A stretch of DNA of 64,000 bases. Source: Kosakonia radicincitans DSM 16656. GTDB lineage: Bacteria > Pseudomonadota > Gammaproteobacteria > Enterobacterales > Enterobacteriaceae. A program made the translations under genes and the position numbers. The notes under the pieces are model-generated. The model saw nothing but the letters and a program-made list of their open reading frames with translations, had not been told where the DNA came from and did no database searches. The stretch is from assembly GCF_000280495.2 (NCBI RefSeq), contig NZ_CP018016.1, positions 4,836,001 to 4,900,000 on the forward strand, in the 5' to 3' direction. Position 1 is the stretch's first letter. Each line of letters begins with the position of its first letter. This document shows, piece after piece, positions 28,553-37,893 of this stretch.

Positions 28553-30844
28553 TTGTCCGAGTTGCTCTCTATTGCTCTGTTTCTCGCCTCGGTCGTGATT
28601 TACGCCTGTAAGGCGGGGCGAAATAGCTGGTGGTTTACTGCAACGCTGCTGGTATTGGGTCTGTTTATTATTTTGAATATCACGCTGTACGCCAGTAATT
28701 ACTTTACCGGCGATGGCATTAACGATGCGGTGTTGTACACCCTCACCAACAGCCTGACCGGTGCGGGCATCAGCAAATACCTGTTACCCGGGGTGGGGCT
28801 GGTTCTCGCGCTGGTGGCGTTGTTCTGCGCGCTGGGTTGGGTACTGCGCCGCCGTCGCCATCTGCCCCATCATTTTGGCTACAGCCTGCTGGCACTGGTT
28901 CTGGCGCTGGGTTCGGTCGATGCCAGCCCGGCATTCCGCCAGATCACCGAACTGGTGAAATCCCAGACGCGCGAGGGCGATCCCGACTTCGCCACGTTTT
29001 ATAAAGTCCCGGCGAAGAAGATCCCGGAACCGAAACTCAACCTGGTCTACATCTACGGCGAAAGCCTGGAGCGTACCTACTTCAATGAAGAGGCCTTTCC
29101 TGGCCTGACGCCGGAACTGGGCGCGCTGAAGGCGCAAAGCCTCGACTTTAGCCATACGGAGCAACTCCCCGGTACGGATTACACCATCGCTGGCATGGTC
29201 GCCTCGCAGTGCGGTATTCCACTGTTCGCGCCTTTTGAAGGCAACGCTTCCGCTTCGGTGTCCAGTTTCTTCCCGCAGAATCTTTGCCTCGGCGACATTC
29301 TGAAAAATTCCGGCTACGAGAACCATTTTATCCAGGGAGCGAATCTGCGCTTTGCCGGGAAAGATGTGTTCCTGAAATCACACGGTTTTGATTACCTCGT
29401 TGGCGCGGAAGAGCTGAAAAGCCAGGTCGCCGATCCCCACTACCGTAATGACTGGGGCTTCTACGACGATACGGTGCTGGATGCCGTCTGGAAACGCTAC
29501 GAAGAGCTGTCGCGTGCGGGCAAACGTTTCTCGCTGTTTGCGCTGACCGTCGATACGCACCATCCGGATGGTTTTATCTCGCGCACCTGCGAGCGGAAAA
29601 GCTACAGCTATGATGGCAAACCGAACCAGTCATTCAGCGCCGTCACCTGTAGCCAGCAGCATATCGCGGCGTTGATCAATAAGATCAAAGCGTCGCCGTG
29701 GTTTAAAGACACGGTGATCGTAGTCTCTTCCGATCATCTGGCGATGAACAACACGGCATGGAAATACCTCAACAAACAAGATCGCAGCGATCTGTTCTTT
29801 GTGATGCGCGGCGATGAGCGCCAGGAGGATGTTTCCGGGATCAAACGCAGCACGCTGGATAACGGCGCAACCGTGCTCGATATCCTCGGCGGCGACAACT
29901 TCCTCGGCCTTGGGCGCAGCAGTATTTCCGGCCAGTCGCTCTCCGGGGTATTCCTGAATATGAAAGAGAAAGTGCTGGCATGGAAACCGGACGTCATTCG
30001 CCTGTGGAACTTCCCGAAAACGATGAAAGAGTTCACGGTGGATAGCCAGAAACAGATGGTCGCCTTCTCCGGCAGCCAGTTCCGTTTACCGCTGCTGGTG
30101 CGCGTTTCCAGTCATCGCGTTGAACCGCTGCCCGAAAGCGAATACTCCGCGCCGCTGCGCTTCCAGCTTGCCGACTTTGCACCGCGCGATAACTTCGTGT
30201 GGATCGATCAGTGCTACAAAATGGCGCGCCTGTGGTCACCAGAACTGGCGCTCTCTACCGACTGGTGCGTCTCGCAGGGGCAACTTGGCGGCGAACAGCA
30301 GGTTCAGCATATCGATAAGGCATTATGGAAAGGCAAAACCGCGTTTAAAGAGAGCGTGATCAGCGCCGATCGCTACCGGAATAACGTCGATACGCTGAAG
30401 ATCCTCGATAACAACATTCGCTACAAAGCCGACAGTTTTGTCTTTAACGTTCCTGGCGCGCCGGAAGAGGTGAAATCATTCAACGGCATTTCCCGTCCGG
30501 AAAGCTGGGGGCGCTGGTCCAACGCGCAGTTGGGCAAGGAAGTGTCGATTGAATATAACCAGCCGCTGCCGGAGCATTTCGAACTGGTCATTACCGCCAA
30601 AGCGTACGGCCCGAACGCCAACCGCCCGATTCCGGTGCGTGTCGGCGATGAAGAGCAAACTCTGATGCTGGATAACACGCTCAGCACCACGACATTGCGC
30701 TTCAATAATCCTTCCCGCAGCAGCACGCTGGTGATTGTCCCCCCGGACCCGCAATCCACCAACGAAGGGAATATTCTCGGTCACTCGCCGCGTCAGATTG
30801 GAATCGGGCTGGCGGAAATCAAAGTGCTGAGTGACGAAGGTTAA
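28553..30844 (+). CDS. opgB: Phosphoglycerol transferase I OpgB
   Basis: Transfers phosphoglycerol from phosphatidylglycerol to periplasmic osmoregulated glucans. 763 aa with a TTG start preceded by GAGGA, giving (M)[13 protein letters not shown] as in E. coli. Three to four N-terminal membrane helices (about residues 1-130) precede a periplasmic sulfatase-like catalytic domain with the nucleophile region [12 protein letters not shown] and metal motif [10 protein letters not shown]. Confidence 0.97.
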   Translation: MSELLSIALFLASVVIYACKAGRNSWWFTATLLVLGLFIILNITLYASNYFTGDGINDAVLYTLTNSLTGAGISKYLLPGVGLVLALVALFCALGWVLRRRRHLPHHFGYSLLALVLALGSVDASPAFRQITELVKSQTREGDPDFATFYKVPAKKIPEPKLNLVYIYGESLERTYFNEEAFPGLTPELGALKAQSLDFSHTEQLPGTDYTIAGMVASQCGIPLFAPFEGNASASVSSFFPQNLCLGDILKNSGYENHFIQGANLRFAGKDVFLKSHGFDYLVGAEELKSQVADPHYRNDWGFYDDTVLDAVWKRYEELSRAGKRFSLFALTVDTHHPDGFISRTCERKSYSYDGKPNQSFSAVTCSQQHIAALINKIKASPWFKDTVIVVSSDHLAMNNTAWKYLNKQDRSDLFFVMRGDERQEDVSGIKRSTLDNGATVLDILGGDNFLGLGRSSISGQSLSGVFLNMKEKVLAWKPDVIRLWNFPKTMKEFTVDSQKQMVAFSGSQFRLPLLVRVSSHRVEPLPESEYSAPLRFQLADFAPRDNFVWIDQCYKMARLWSPELALSTDWCVSQGQLGGEQQVQHIDKALWKGKTAFKESVISADRYRNNVDTLKILDNNIRYKADSFVFNVPGAPEEVKSFNGISRPESWGRWSNAQLGKEVSIEYNQPLPEHFELVITAKAYGPNANRPIPVRVGDEEQTLMLDNTLSTTTLRFNNPSRSSTLVIVPPDPQSTNEGNILGHSPRQIGIGLAEIKVLSDEG

Positions 30845-30850
30845 AAATCA

Positions 30851-30876
30851 AAGGCTGGCCGTTACAGGTCAGCCTT
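30851..30876. terminator. Bidirectional terminator between opgB and the GNAT gene
   Basis: 10-bp stem AAGGCTGGCC / GGTCAGCCTT (one G-U pair) with a 6-nt loop, overlapping the GNAT stop codon. On the minus strand it is followed by TGATTTTTAA. Confidence 0.7.
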
Positions 30877-31674
30877 CATCTCATACTGGCTAAGCGCAAG
30901 CTTGCTGTAACCCGCACGATCGAACAGCGGCGCAAATGCGCCGGGCACCACCACCGAGGTGCTCAGACCGGGAAAATGCTGATTCAACGTCCGCAGAAGT
31001 TCACTGGCAAATCCTCTGCGCCGGTACTCCGGTTCCACATAAATAAACCGTAGTTGCGGCGTCTCCATGTGCGTGGCAATCACTGCCAGCGCATGATTAC
31101 GGTACTCAAACGCCCGCGCCGGTAATGATACGGCGGAGAGCGGATCGGTCAGCCAGGAGAGCGTGGCATTACTCTCGCAGACCGCTTTGCGCACCACGAT
31201 CAACGGATCAATTTCCCGCAACGCATTATCTTCACCGTCCACCTCCTTCGCGCCCTGAAAGCCATAAAGTGGCTGGACTGTGGTAAAGCCCAGCGAGTGA
31301 TACAGAGCAACCGCCGGATGATTATCCTGAATGACTTCCAGCCGCAGCAACCGCACGCCTTTATCGCGCAGCGCGGTTATTAAGGGCGGAAGAAGACGTT
31401 TGCCCAACCCCTGCGCACGATACTGCGGGCGAATGGCGAATGCTGCCAGCCTCGCCGATGCGCCGCGCCGGGTGATCAGGGCCACCGCCGCAGGCTCCTC
31501 GTCATCCAGCCAGACGCATGAGTCCACGAGGCTAAGCCCTTCGGCGATAAAACGCTGGGCAAATACCGCTGGCGGCAACGAAAACGGCATGCTGTAACCT
31601 TCAAAACATTGCCCAACCAGGGCGGCAAGTTGCGTACAACTGTAGTGAATGGCAGGGATAGCGACGAAGTTCAT
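30862..31674 (-). CDS. Double GNAT-domain acetyltransferase
   Basis: 270 aa with two GNAT modules: the N-terminal one carries the acetyl-CoA loop RPQYRAQGLGKRL (about residues 82-94) and ALYHSLGF, the C-terminal one VEPEYRRRGFASELL with FDRAGYSKL. Tandem GNAT proteins often have one catalytic and one structural module; which is active here is unclear. No substrate is suggested by the neighbours. Confidence 0.88.
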   Translation of the reverse strand: MNFVAIPAIHYSCTQLAALVGQCFEGYSMPFSLPPAVFAQRFIAEGLSLVDSCVWLDDEEPAAVALITRRGASARLAAFAIRPQYRAQGLGKRLLPPLITALRDKGVRLLRLEVIQDNHPAVALYHSLGFTTVQPLYGFQGAKEVDGEDNALREIDPLIVVRKAVCESNATLSWLTDPLSAVSLPARAFEYRNHALAVIATHMETPQLRFIYVEPEYRRRGFASELLRTLNQHFPGLSTSVVVPGAFAPLFDRAGYSKLALSQYEMKADL

Positions 31675-31760
31675 AAGGCTTCTCCACGAAATGATGCAGT
31701 GAGCATAGCACGGGGAAGCGGAGGGGAAATGCGCCCTGCATGACAGGGCGCAAATAACCG

Positions 31761-33434
31761 TCAGAAAGTTTCCCAGTTATCACCGGCATCGCTCACCGCC
31801 GCTTTACGCGGTAGTGCGCTTGCCGGAGAGGCCCGGGTGAAACTGGCTGGCGTCGCGCTGTTCAGCTTGCTCTGCTGCTGGCTAATGCGAAATACGGAAA
31901 CCGCCTGCGTCAGACGGCTGGCCTGCTCTTCAAGCGCCGCCGCCGCAGCAGCGGACTCTTCCACCAGCGAGGCGTTCTGCTGTGTCACCCGATCCATCTC
32001 GGAAACCGCCAGACCCACCTGGTCGATACCACGGCTCTGCTCATCGGAGGCAGACGCGATTTCACCCATAATGTCGGTCACGCGGGTCACCGCATTCACG
32101 ATTTCACCCATGGTTTCCCCGGCGCTTTCCACCAGCGTAGAACCCAGTTCAACGCGACCGACAGAGTCTTCAATCAGGCTTTTGATTTCACGAGCGGCCT
32201 GGGCGCTGCGCTGCGCCAGGTTGCGAACTTCGCCCGCCACCACCGCAAAGCCACGCCCCTGCTCGCCCGCACGCGCGGCTTCAACAGCGGCGTTCAGCGC
32301 CAGGATGTTGGTCTGGAAGGCAATACCGTCGATTACGCTGATAATGTCAGCGATCTTCTGCGAACTGGCGGCAATATCACGCATCGTCTGCACAACATTA
32401 TCCACCACTTTACCGCCTTTCTGCGCGGTTTCAGAGGCGCTCAGCGCCAGGTGGCTCGCCTGACGGGCGTTATCGGCGTTCTGTTTCACCGTTGCCGTCA
32501 GTTCTTCCATGCTGGCTGCCGTCTCTTCCAGCGAAGCGGCCTGCTGCTCGGTACGGGAGGAAAGGTCGTTATTCCCCACCGAAATTTCACTGGCCCCGCT
32601 ATAAATCGCGTTGGCGCCATTACGCACATCGCTGACGGTACGCACCAGCTCACTCTGCATATGACGCAGGCTGTCAGCCAACACACCCATCTCATTGGAA
32701 CCGTGGACATCAATGCGCTGTACCAGATCGCCGCCAGCAATATGACGAATGTTGTCGATCAGGTGGTTCAACGGCCCGATCAGCGCTCGCTTGATCCCAG
32801 CCCAGACACCGATGATCACCAGCAGCACAACGATCAGCACCGTAATAATGATCCAAATGGCAGAGCCGTAAGAGCTTTCGCTATCGCTGACCGCCGTTTC
32901 ATACAGATGATCGTTCTGCTGCAAATAATTGAGGTACTGCTTCTCGAAACCGTCCTGATAGCTCTGGGTCGGCTGATCGAAGAAGGCATTAATTTTGCCT
33001 GCGCCCAGCAACTGGATCAGCTCCGCCAGCGCGTTGTGGTAGATATCGTAGTTACGCTTGATCTCTGCCGCAGCTTCCTCGCTCTGGCGCGGATCGCGCG
33101 GCAGCGCCTGGTAAGCATTCCAGTTTGCTTCTGCCTGTTTCAGCGAGGTGCTGGCAATCTGCATCAGATCGGACACCGTCGCGCCGCTGCCAATATTGTT
33201 CTGATCCATCATGTAGCGGATCCCGGCGCGGTTAAGGGTATTACGGGTTTGCAGCAGCGCAACCCAGCTGGCGTTCAGCGTGGACTGTTGCTGGCGAATG
33301 GTTTGCAGAACGGTGAAGTTTTCTTTGTCGTGTTTCAGCGCGTTAAAGAACAAGCCGCCAGAAGTGAGTTGTAAAAGGCCAAATAATCCCAGCACCAGCA
33401 ATAAACTGGTGACAAGTTTGATGCGAGTTAACAT
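31761..33434 (-). CDS. tsr: Serine chemoreceptor Tsr
   Basis: Methyl-accepting chemotaxis protein for serine, transmembrane in the inner membrane. Start ATG at 33434 gives 557 aa beginning [15 protein letters not shown], close to E. coli Tsr (551 aa). Order: TM1, four-helix ligand domain with the [16 protein letters not shown] binding helix, TM2 (near residue 195), HAMP, methylation helices, the invariant hairpin tip ([20 protein letters not shown]) and the C-terminal NWETF pentapeptide that binds CheR/CheB. A sigma-28 promoter lies upstream. Confidence 0.97.
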   Translation of the reverse strand: MLTRIKLVTSLLLVLGLFGLLQLTSGGLFFNALKHDKENFTVLQTIRQQQSTLNASWVALLQTRNTLNRAGIRYMMDQNNIGSGATVSDLMQIASTSLKQAEANWNAYQALPRDPRQSEEAAAEIKRNYDIYHNALAELIQLLGAGKINAFFDQPTQSYQDGFEKQYLNYLQQNDHLYETAVSDSESSYGSAIWIIITVLIVVLLVIIGVWAGIKRALIGPLNHLIDNIRHIAGGDLVQRIDVHGSNEMGVLADSLRHMQSELVRTVSDVRNGANAIYSGASEISVGNNDLSSRTEQQAASLEETAASMEELTATVKQNADNARQASHLALSASETAQKGGKVVDNVVQTMRDIAASSQKIADIISVIDGIAFQTNILALNAAVEAARAGEQGRGFAVVAGEVRNLAQRSAQAAREIKSLIEDSVGRVELGSTLVESAGETMGEIVNAVTRVTDIMGEIASASDEQSRGIDQVGLAVSEMDRVTQQNASLVEESAAAAAALEEQASRLTQAVSVFRISQQQSKLNSATPASFTRASPASALPRKAAVSDAGDNWETF

Positions 33435-33465
33435 GTTTTCTCTTTCCTTATAGACAGACGTTAGG

Positions 33466-33492
33466 TTTTCGGCCTGCATAAGAAAAACTTTA
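33466..33492 (-). promoter_or_regulatory. Sigma-28 (FliA) promoter of tsr
   Basis: On the minus strand TAAAGTTT, 11 nt, GCCGAAAA: a perfect -35 and 7 of 8 in the -10 of the FliA consensus TAAAGTTT-N11-GCCGATAA. The -10 ends 32 nt before the tsr ATG. Confidence 0.92.
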
Positions 33493-33556
33493 TGGTGCAT
33501 CGTGCTATTTTTGTTCGCTTTTCACCGAACAAAAGACAACCAGCCTTTTCTCTCTG

Positions 33557-33572
33557 CGTGATCAAAATCACA
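33557..33572 (+). promoter_or_regulatory. CRP site upstream of btsT
   Basis: CGTGA-TCAAAA-TCACA matches the TGTGA-N6-TCACA consensus at 9 of 10 core bases. Located about 190 nt before the btsT start; btsT is CRP-dependent in E. coli. Confidence 0.8.
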
Positions 33573-33600
33573 TATTTTCCGGCACTTACGCGCCGCTGAA

Positions 33601-33629
33601 ACCGCTCACCACCACCCCTTTACCGCTCA
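33601..33629 (+). promoter_or_regulatory. BtsR (YehT) binding direct repeat upstream of btsT
   Basis: Two perfect copies of ACCGCTCA separated by exactly 13 bp. This matches the direct-repeat motif described for the response regulator BtsR/YehT at yjiY (btsT), ACC(G/A)CT(C/T)A-N13-ACC(G/A)CT(C/T)A. It lies 131 nt before the ATG. Confidence 0.88.
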
Positions 33630-33760
33630 GCAACCGTTTCTGACCACTGAGTCAAATCATCGCCGCTTTACGCGCGTAATTTGTCATGATCGCAGCCAGC
33701 ATTCAGTCAAAACAACACTTCAAGTCCAGTTCACTCATTCTGCAAAAAACCAGGTCTGAT

Positions 33761-35914
33761 ATGGATACTAAAAAACTCTTCAAGCACATACCCTGGGTGA
33801 TTCTCGGGATTATCGGTGCTTTCTGTCTCTCTGTTGTCGCCTTACGCCGGGGTGAGCACGTTAGTGCTCTGTGGATCGTTGTTGCATCCGTCTCCGTCTA
33901 TCTGGTGGCTTACCGCTACTACAGCCTTTACATCGCGCAAAAGGTGATGAAACTCGATCCGACCCGCGCAACACCGGCGGTGATCAATAACGACGGCCTT
34001 AACTATGTGCCAACCAACCGCTACGTGCTGTTTGGTCACCACTTTGCCGCCATCGCTGGTGCAGGCCCGCTGGTCGGCCCGGTACTGGCCGCGCAAATGG
34101 GTTACCTGCCCGGCACATTATGGCTGCTGGCAGGCGTAGTGCTGGCCGGTGCGGTACAGGATTTCATGGTGCTGTTTATCTCCTCCCGTCGTAACGGCGC
34201 CTCTCTCGGTGAGATGGTGAAAGAGGAGATGGGCCGCGTACCCGGCACCATCGCGCTGTTCGGTTGCTTCCTGATTATGATCATCATCCTCGCGGTGCTG
34301 GCGCTGATCGTGGTGAAAGCACTGGCGGAAAGCCCGTGGGGCGTGTTCACCGTTTGCTCCACCGTACCGATTGCCCTGTTTATGGGGATCTACATGCGCT
34401 TCCTGCGCCCTGGCCGCGTGGGTGAAGTGTCGGTGATCGGTATTGTGCTGCTGGTGGCTTCCATCTGGTTTGGCGGTGTGATCGCCCACGACCCATACTG
34501 GGGACCGGCGCTGACCTTCAAAGACACCACCATCACCTTCGCGCTGGTTGGTTATGCCTTTGTTTCCGCGCTGCTGCCGGTCTGGCTGATCCTCGCGCCG
34601 CGTGACTATCTGGCAACCTTCCTGAAAATCGGCGTGATCGTCGGTCTGGCGCTGGGCATCGTGATCCTCAACCCGGAACTGAAAATGCCTGCGGTGACGC
34701 AGTACATTGACGGCACCGGCCCGCTGTGGAAAGGTGCACTGTTCCCGTTCCTGTTTATCACTATCGCCTGTGGCGCCGTATCTGGCTTCCATGCGCTGAT
34801 CGCTTCGGGTACGACACCGAAACTGCTGGCCAACGAAACCGACGCGCGCTTTATCGGTTATGGCGCAATGCTGATGGAATCCTTCGTTGCGGTAATGGCG
34901 CTGGTTGCAGCATCGATTATCGAACCGGGCCTCTACTTTGCGATGAACACCCCGCCAGCCGGTCTGGGCATCACCATGCCAAACCTGCATGAGCTGGGCG
35001 GTGAAAACGCGCCGATGATTCTGGCGCAGTTGAAAGATGTAACCGCGCACGCGGCGGCGACCGTCAGCTCCTGGGGCTTTGTAATTTCACCTGAGCAGAT
35101 CCTGCAAACTGCAAAAGATATCGGCGAACCGTCGGTACTGAACCGCGCAGGTGGCGCGCCAACGCTGGCGGTCGGTATCGCTCACGTGTTCCACAAAATC
35201 ATCCCGATGGCAGACATGGGCTTCTGGTACCACTTCGGTATTCTGTTTGAAGCGCTGTTTATCCTTACCGCGCTGGACGCGGGCACACGTGCCGGTCGCT
35301 TTATGTTGCAGGATCTGCTGGGCAACTTCGTACCGTTCCTGAAGAAAACCGATTCGCTGGTAGCAGGCGTTATCGGTACGGCGGGCTGCGTGGGTCTGTG
35401 GGGTTACCTGCTGTATCAGGGCGTGGTCGATCCGCTGGGCGGCGTGAAGAGCCTGTGGCCGCTGTTCGGCATCTCTAACCAGATGCTGGCCGCAGTGGCG
35501 CTGATGCTGGGCACGGTGGTGCTGGTGAAAATGCAGCGCACCAAATACATCTGGGTGACCGTGGTTCCGGCCATGTGGCTGCTGCTGTGCACCACCTGGG
35601 CGTTGGGTCTGAAACTGTTCAGCACCAACCCGCAACTGGAAGGCTTCCTGTATATGGCTAACCAGTACAAAGAGAAGATTGCCGCGGGCGGCAGTGACCT
35701 GACTGCGCAACAGATTGCCAACATGAACCATATCGTGGTGAACAACTACACCAACGCCGGTTTGAGTATTCTGTTCCTGGTGGTGGTTTACAGCATCATC
35801 TTCTACGGCATCAAAACCTGGCTGAACGTACGTAACAATAAAGTGCGTACCGACAAAGAAACACCGTATGTTCCGGTGCCGGAAGGCGGCGTGAAAACCT
35901 CTTCACATCATTAA
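33761..35914 (+). CDS. btsT: Pyruvate/proton symporter BtsT
   Basis: CstA-family inner-membrane transporter (formerly YjiY) that takes up pyruvate. ATG at 33761 gives 717 aa beginning MDTKKLFKHIPWVILG, one residue longer than in E. coli. About 18 hydrophobic segments; the signature HHFAAIAGAGPLVGPVLAAQ lies near residue 90. Upstream are a CRP site and the BtsR direct repeat. yjiX follows, forming the CstA-YbdD-type pair. Confidence 0.97.
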   Translation: MDTKKLFKHIPWVILGIIGAFCLSVVALRRGEHVSALWIVVASVSVYLVAYRYYSLYIAQKVMKLDPTRATPAVINNDGLNYVPTNRYVLFGHHFAAIAGAGPLVGPVLAAQMGYLPGTLWLLAGVVLAGAVQDFMVLFISSRRNGASLGEMVKEEMGRVPGTIALFGCFLIMIIILAVLALIVVKALAESPWGVFTVCSTVPIALFMGIYMRFLRPGRVGEVSVIGIVLLVASIWFGGVIAHDPYWGPALTFKDTTITFALVGYAFVSALLPVWLILAPRDYLATFLKIGVIVGLALGIVILNPELKMPAVTQYIDGTGPLWKGALFPFLFITIACGAVSGFHALIASGTTPKLLANETDARFIGYGAMLMESFVAVMALVAASIIEPGLYFAMNTPPAGLGITMPNLHELGGENAPMILAQLKDVTAHAAATVSSWGFVISPEQILQTAKDIGEPSVLNRAGGAPTLAVGIAHVFHKIIPMADMGFWYHFGILFEALFILTALDAGTRAGRFMLQDLLGNFVPFLKKTDSLVAGVIGTAGCVGLWGYLLYQGVVDPLGGVKSLWPLFGISNQMLAAVALMLGTVVLVKMQRTKYIWVTVVPAMWLLLCTTWALGLKLFSTNPQLEGFLYMANQYKEKIAAGGSDLTAQQIANMNHIVVNNYTNAGLSILFLVVVYSIIFYGIKTWLNVRNNKVRTDKETPYVPVPEGGVKTSSHH

Positions 35915-35921
35915 ACCTGAT

Positions 35922-35946
35922 GCCGGATGGCTACGCCTATCCGGCC
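35922..35946. repeat. REP element after btsT
   Basis: GCCGGATGGCTACGCC followed by TATCCGGCC, a typical REP palindrome directly after the btsT stop. With the unit at 36009-36042 in opposite orientation it forms a BIME around a hairpin. Confidence 0.85.
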
Positions 35947-35961
35947 TAACAAAACTTCATG

Positions 35962-35992
35962 ATGTAGAACCCCGCAGAGCGGGGTTCTACAT
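35962..35992 (+). terminator. Perfect 14-bp hairpin in the btsT-yjiX BIME
   Basis: ATGTAGAACCCCGC / GCGGGGTTCTACAT with an AGA loop. There is no T-run, so it is more likely an mRNA-protecting or attenuating hairpin that sets btsT above yjiX expression. Confidence 0.6.
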
Positions 35993-36008
35993 GAGTTCAG
36001 CAGTCATC

Positions 36009-36042
36009 GCAGGCCGGATAGGACGAACGCCGCCATCCAGCA
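36009..36042. repeat. Second REP unit of the BIME
   Basis: GCAGGCCGGATAGGACGAAC followed by GCCGCCATCCAGCA, an inverted REP unit just upstream of yjiX. Confidence 0.8.
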
Positions 36043-36064
36043 TAATCAATATCCGGGAAGAATA

Positions 36065-36268
36065 ATGTTTGGTAACTTAGGCGAAGCAAAAAAGTACCTC
36101 GGTCAGGCGGCAAAGATGCTGATTGGTATTCCGGACTATGACAACTATGTTGACCATATGAAGACCAACCATCCCGACAAACCGTACATGACTTACGAAG
36201 AGTTCTTCCGCGAACGCCAGCAGGCGCGTTACGGCGGCGACGGCAAGGGCGGTGTCCGCTGTTGCTAA
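36065..36268 (+). CDS. yjiX: YjiX, YbdD-family small protein
   Basis: 67 aa, the E. coli length. Contains the family motif [20 protein letters not shown] and [15 protein letters not shown], ending in two cysteines (RCC). YbdD-family proteins accompany CstA-type pyruvate or peptide transporters; their molecular role is unclear. ATG at 36065 with GGAAG upstream; yjiA starts 10 nt after the stop. Confidence 0.95.
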   Translation: MFGNLGEAKKYLGQAAKMLIGIPDYDNYVDHMKTNHPDKPYMTYEEFFRERQQARYGGDGKGGVRCC

Positions 36269-36278
36269 AGGAGATGTT

Positions 36279-37235
36279 ATGACCCCAATTGCAGTCACAC
36301 TGTTGACCGGTTTCCTCGGCGCAGGCAAAACCACCCTCTTACGCCATATCCTCAATGAACAGCACGGCTACAAAATCGCCGTCATCGAAAACGAATTCGG
36401 TGAAGTCTCCGTTGACGATCAATTAATTGGCGATCGCGCCACGCAAATCAAAACCCTGACTAACGGCTGTATCTGCTGTAGCCGCTCCAGTGAGCTGGAA
36501 GATGCGCTGTTGGATCTGCTCGACAGCCTCGATCGCGGCGATATCGCCTTTGACCGTCTGGTGATCGAGTGCACTGGCATGGCGGATCCTGGCCCAATCA
36601 TTCAGACTTTTTTCGCCCATGAAACCCTCTGCCAGCGCTATCTGCTCGACGGGGTGATCGCGCTGGTCGATGCTGTCCACGCCGATGAACAAATGAACCA
36701 GTTTACGCTGGCGCAATCGCAGATTGGCTATGCCGACCGCATCCTGCTGAGCAAAACCGATGTTGCCGGCGAGAGCGAAAAACTGCGCGAACGCCTGCGC
36801 CGCATCAACGCTCGCGCGCCGATTTACACCGTTACTCACGGAGATATCGAGCTGGCGAACCTGTTTAATACCAACGGATTTATGCTGGAAGAGAACGTGG
36901 TCGCCGCGAAGCCGCGCTTCCACTTTATGGCCGACAAGCAGAACGACATTAGCTCGATTGTGGTAGAACTCGATTACCCGGTGGACATCAGCGAGGTGTC
37001 GCGAGTAATGGAGAGCCTGCTGCTGAGTTTTGCCGAAAAGTTATTGCGTTACAAAGGGATGCTGTGGATAGACGGCGAGCCAAACCGTCTGCTTTTCCAG
37101 GGCGTGCAGCGCCTCTACAGCGCCGACTGGGATCGCCCGTGGGGCGATGAAACCCCGCACAGCACGCTGGTGTTTATTGGTGTGCAACTGCCGGAAGACG
37201 AAATCCGCGAAGCCTTTGCAGGGTTAAAAAAATAG
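36279..37235 (+). CDS. yjiA: P-loop GTPase/metallochaperone YjiA
   Basis: 318 aa COG0523 (G3E) GTPase. ATG at 36279 is preceded by AAAGGAG and gives MTPIAVTLLTGFLGAGKTT, with Walker A at about residues 10-18. The metal-binding motif GCICC lies near residue 65 and the switch segment is ECTGMADPGP. The C-terminal domain covers about residues 225-318. E. coli YjiA binds Zn, Ni and Co; its client is unknown. Confidence 0.96.
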   Translation: MTPIAVTLLTGFLGAGKTTLLRHILNEQHGYKIAVIENEFGEVSVDDQLIGDRATQIKTLTNGCICCSRSSELEDALLDLLDSLDRGDIAFDRLVIECTGMADPGPIIQTFFAHETLCQRYLLDGVIALVDAVHADEQMNQFTLAQSQIGYADRILLSKTDVAGESEKLRERLRRINARAPIYTVTHGDIELANLFNTNGFMLEENVVAAKPRFHFMADKQNDISSIVVELDYPVDISEVSRVMESLLLSFAEKLLRYKGMLWIDGEPNRLLFQGVQRLYSADWDRPWGDETPHSTLVFIGVQLPEDEIREAFAGLKK

Positions 37236-37240
37236 CCACT

Positions 37241-37304
37241 GCCTTATCCGGCCAGGGGTTTGCAGAGCAGAACGCAGGCCGGATAAGCGCAGCGCCATCC
37301 GGCA
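37241..37304. repeat. BIME after yjiA
   Basis: Two REP-like units in opposite orientation: GCCTTATCCGGCC at 37241 and GGCCGGATAAGCGCAGCGCC with ATCCGGCA up to 37304, between the convergent yjiA and brnA genes. Confidence 0.85.
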
Positions 37305-37312
37305 ACTATCCG

Positions 37313-37618
37313 TTACTTCTTGTTCTGCAAATCGCGCATCATTGCCTCACGCAAAATGGCATTGAGCCGCGTCTGATACCCTTTCCCCGGTCGTTTTAAC
37401 CACTCCATCACATCAGCATCAATACGCACTGATGCCTGCGTTTTTAACGGACGAAAAAACTTACCGCGCACAGCGCCAGCCCATAACACGTCATCTGTGG
37501 ACGGAATATCGCTGTAATCAATCTCTCCGTCCGATTTATTTGCCAGCGCTTTTAATTCAGCTTCACACTGCTTGTTGAGCGCTGGCAACTCACCCGATTT
37601 ATGTTTAACCATGCTCAT
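37313..37618 (-). CDS. brnA: BrnA-family antitoxin
   Basis: 101 aa. The C-terminal half is a ribbon-helix-helix DNA-binding domain (QASVRIDADVMEWLKRPGKG and YQTRLNAILREAM) as in BrnA; the N-terminal part (about residues 1-50) binds the toxin in the family. The frame is intact, but its toxin partner brnT upstream is broken. The start overlaps the remnant of the brnT 3' end. It may still act as an autorepressor. Confidence 0.88.
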   Translation of the reverse strand: MSMVKHKSGELPALNKQCEAELKALANKSDGEIDYSDIPSTDDVLWAGAVRGKFFRPLKTQASVRIDADVMEWLKRPGKGYQTRLNAILREAMMRDLQNKK

Positions 37619-37767
37619 AACGATCCCTTTCTTTATTCGCCATTCTCGAACCGGTCCTGGATGGACAAATGGTAAGGATCCTCGAAAACCGATACGGCTT
37701 CTTCAAAGCGAATGCCATGCTTGCGTTGATTACTTCTTGCTTTAGTGACGTCCCATTCAAACTCCAT
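37605..37767 (-). pseudogene. brnT: brnT toxin, internally deleted
   Basis: An ATG at 37767 opens a 44-codon frame beginning MEFEWDVTKARSNQRKHG and continuing FEEAVSVFEDPYHLS up to RFENGE, then a TAA at 37633-37635. This is the N-terminal half of BrnT, normally about 90 aa. In another frame the DNA just after it reads ANKERDRYEHG and stops at 37605-37607, the typical BrnT C-terminus overlapping the brnA start. The central part of the gene, roughly 100-150 nt, is therefore missing and the frame is shifted. The catalytic core of this RelE-like RNase cannot be complete. Confidence 0.88.
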
Positions 37768-37791
37768 GACATGCTTTTCTCATCCTTGAGC

Positions 37792-37813
37792 GTATATACA
37801 GAAAAGTATATAC
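37792..37813. promoter_or_regulatory. BrnA operator candidate
   Basis: Two copies of the self-complementary octamer GTATATAC, 14 bp apart centre to centre, 25 nt upstream of the brnT start. Suits a ribbon-helix-helix autorepressor and overlaps the likely -10 region. Confidence 0.55.
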
Positions 37814-37860
37814 ATTTTTGTATTTTGATCTGCTGTTTTTTTCATCACGGAATGTAAAGA

Positions 37861-37885
37861 TTCCCCCTCCTCGCTGGAGGGGGAA
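37861..37885 (-). terminator. Terminator after the aldehyde dehydrogenase
   Basis: Perfect 10-bp stem TTCCCCCTCC / GGAGGGGGAA with a 5-nt loop, just downstream of the dehydrogenase stop on the minus strand and followed by TCTTTAC. Confidence 0.75.
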
Positions 37886-37893
37886 AGGGAAAA

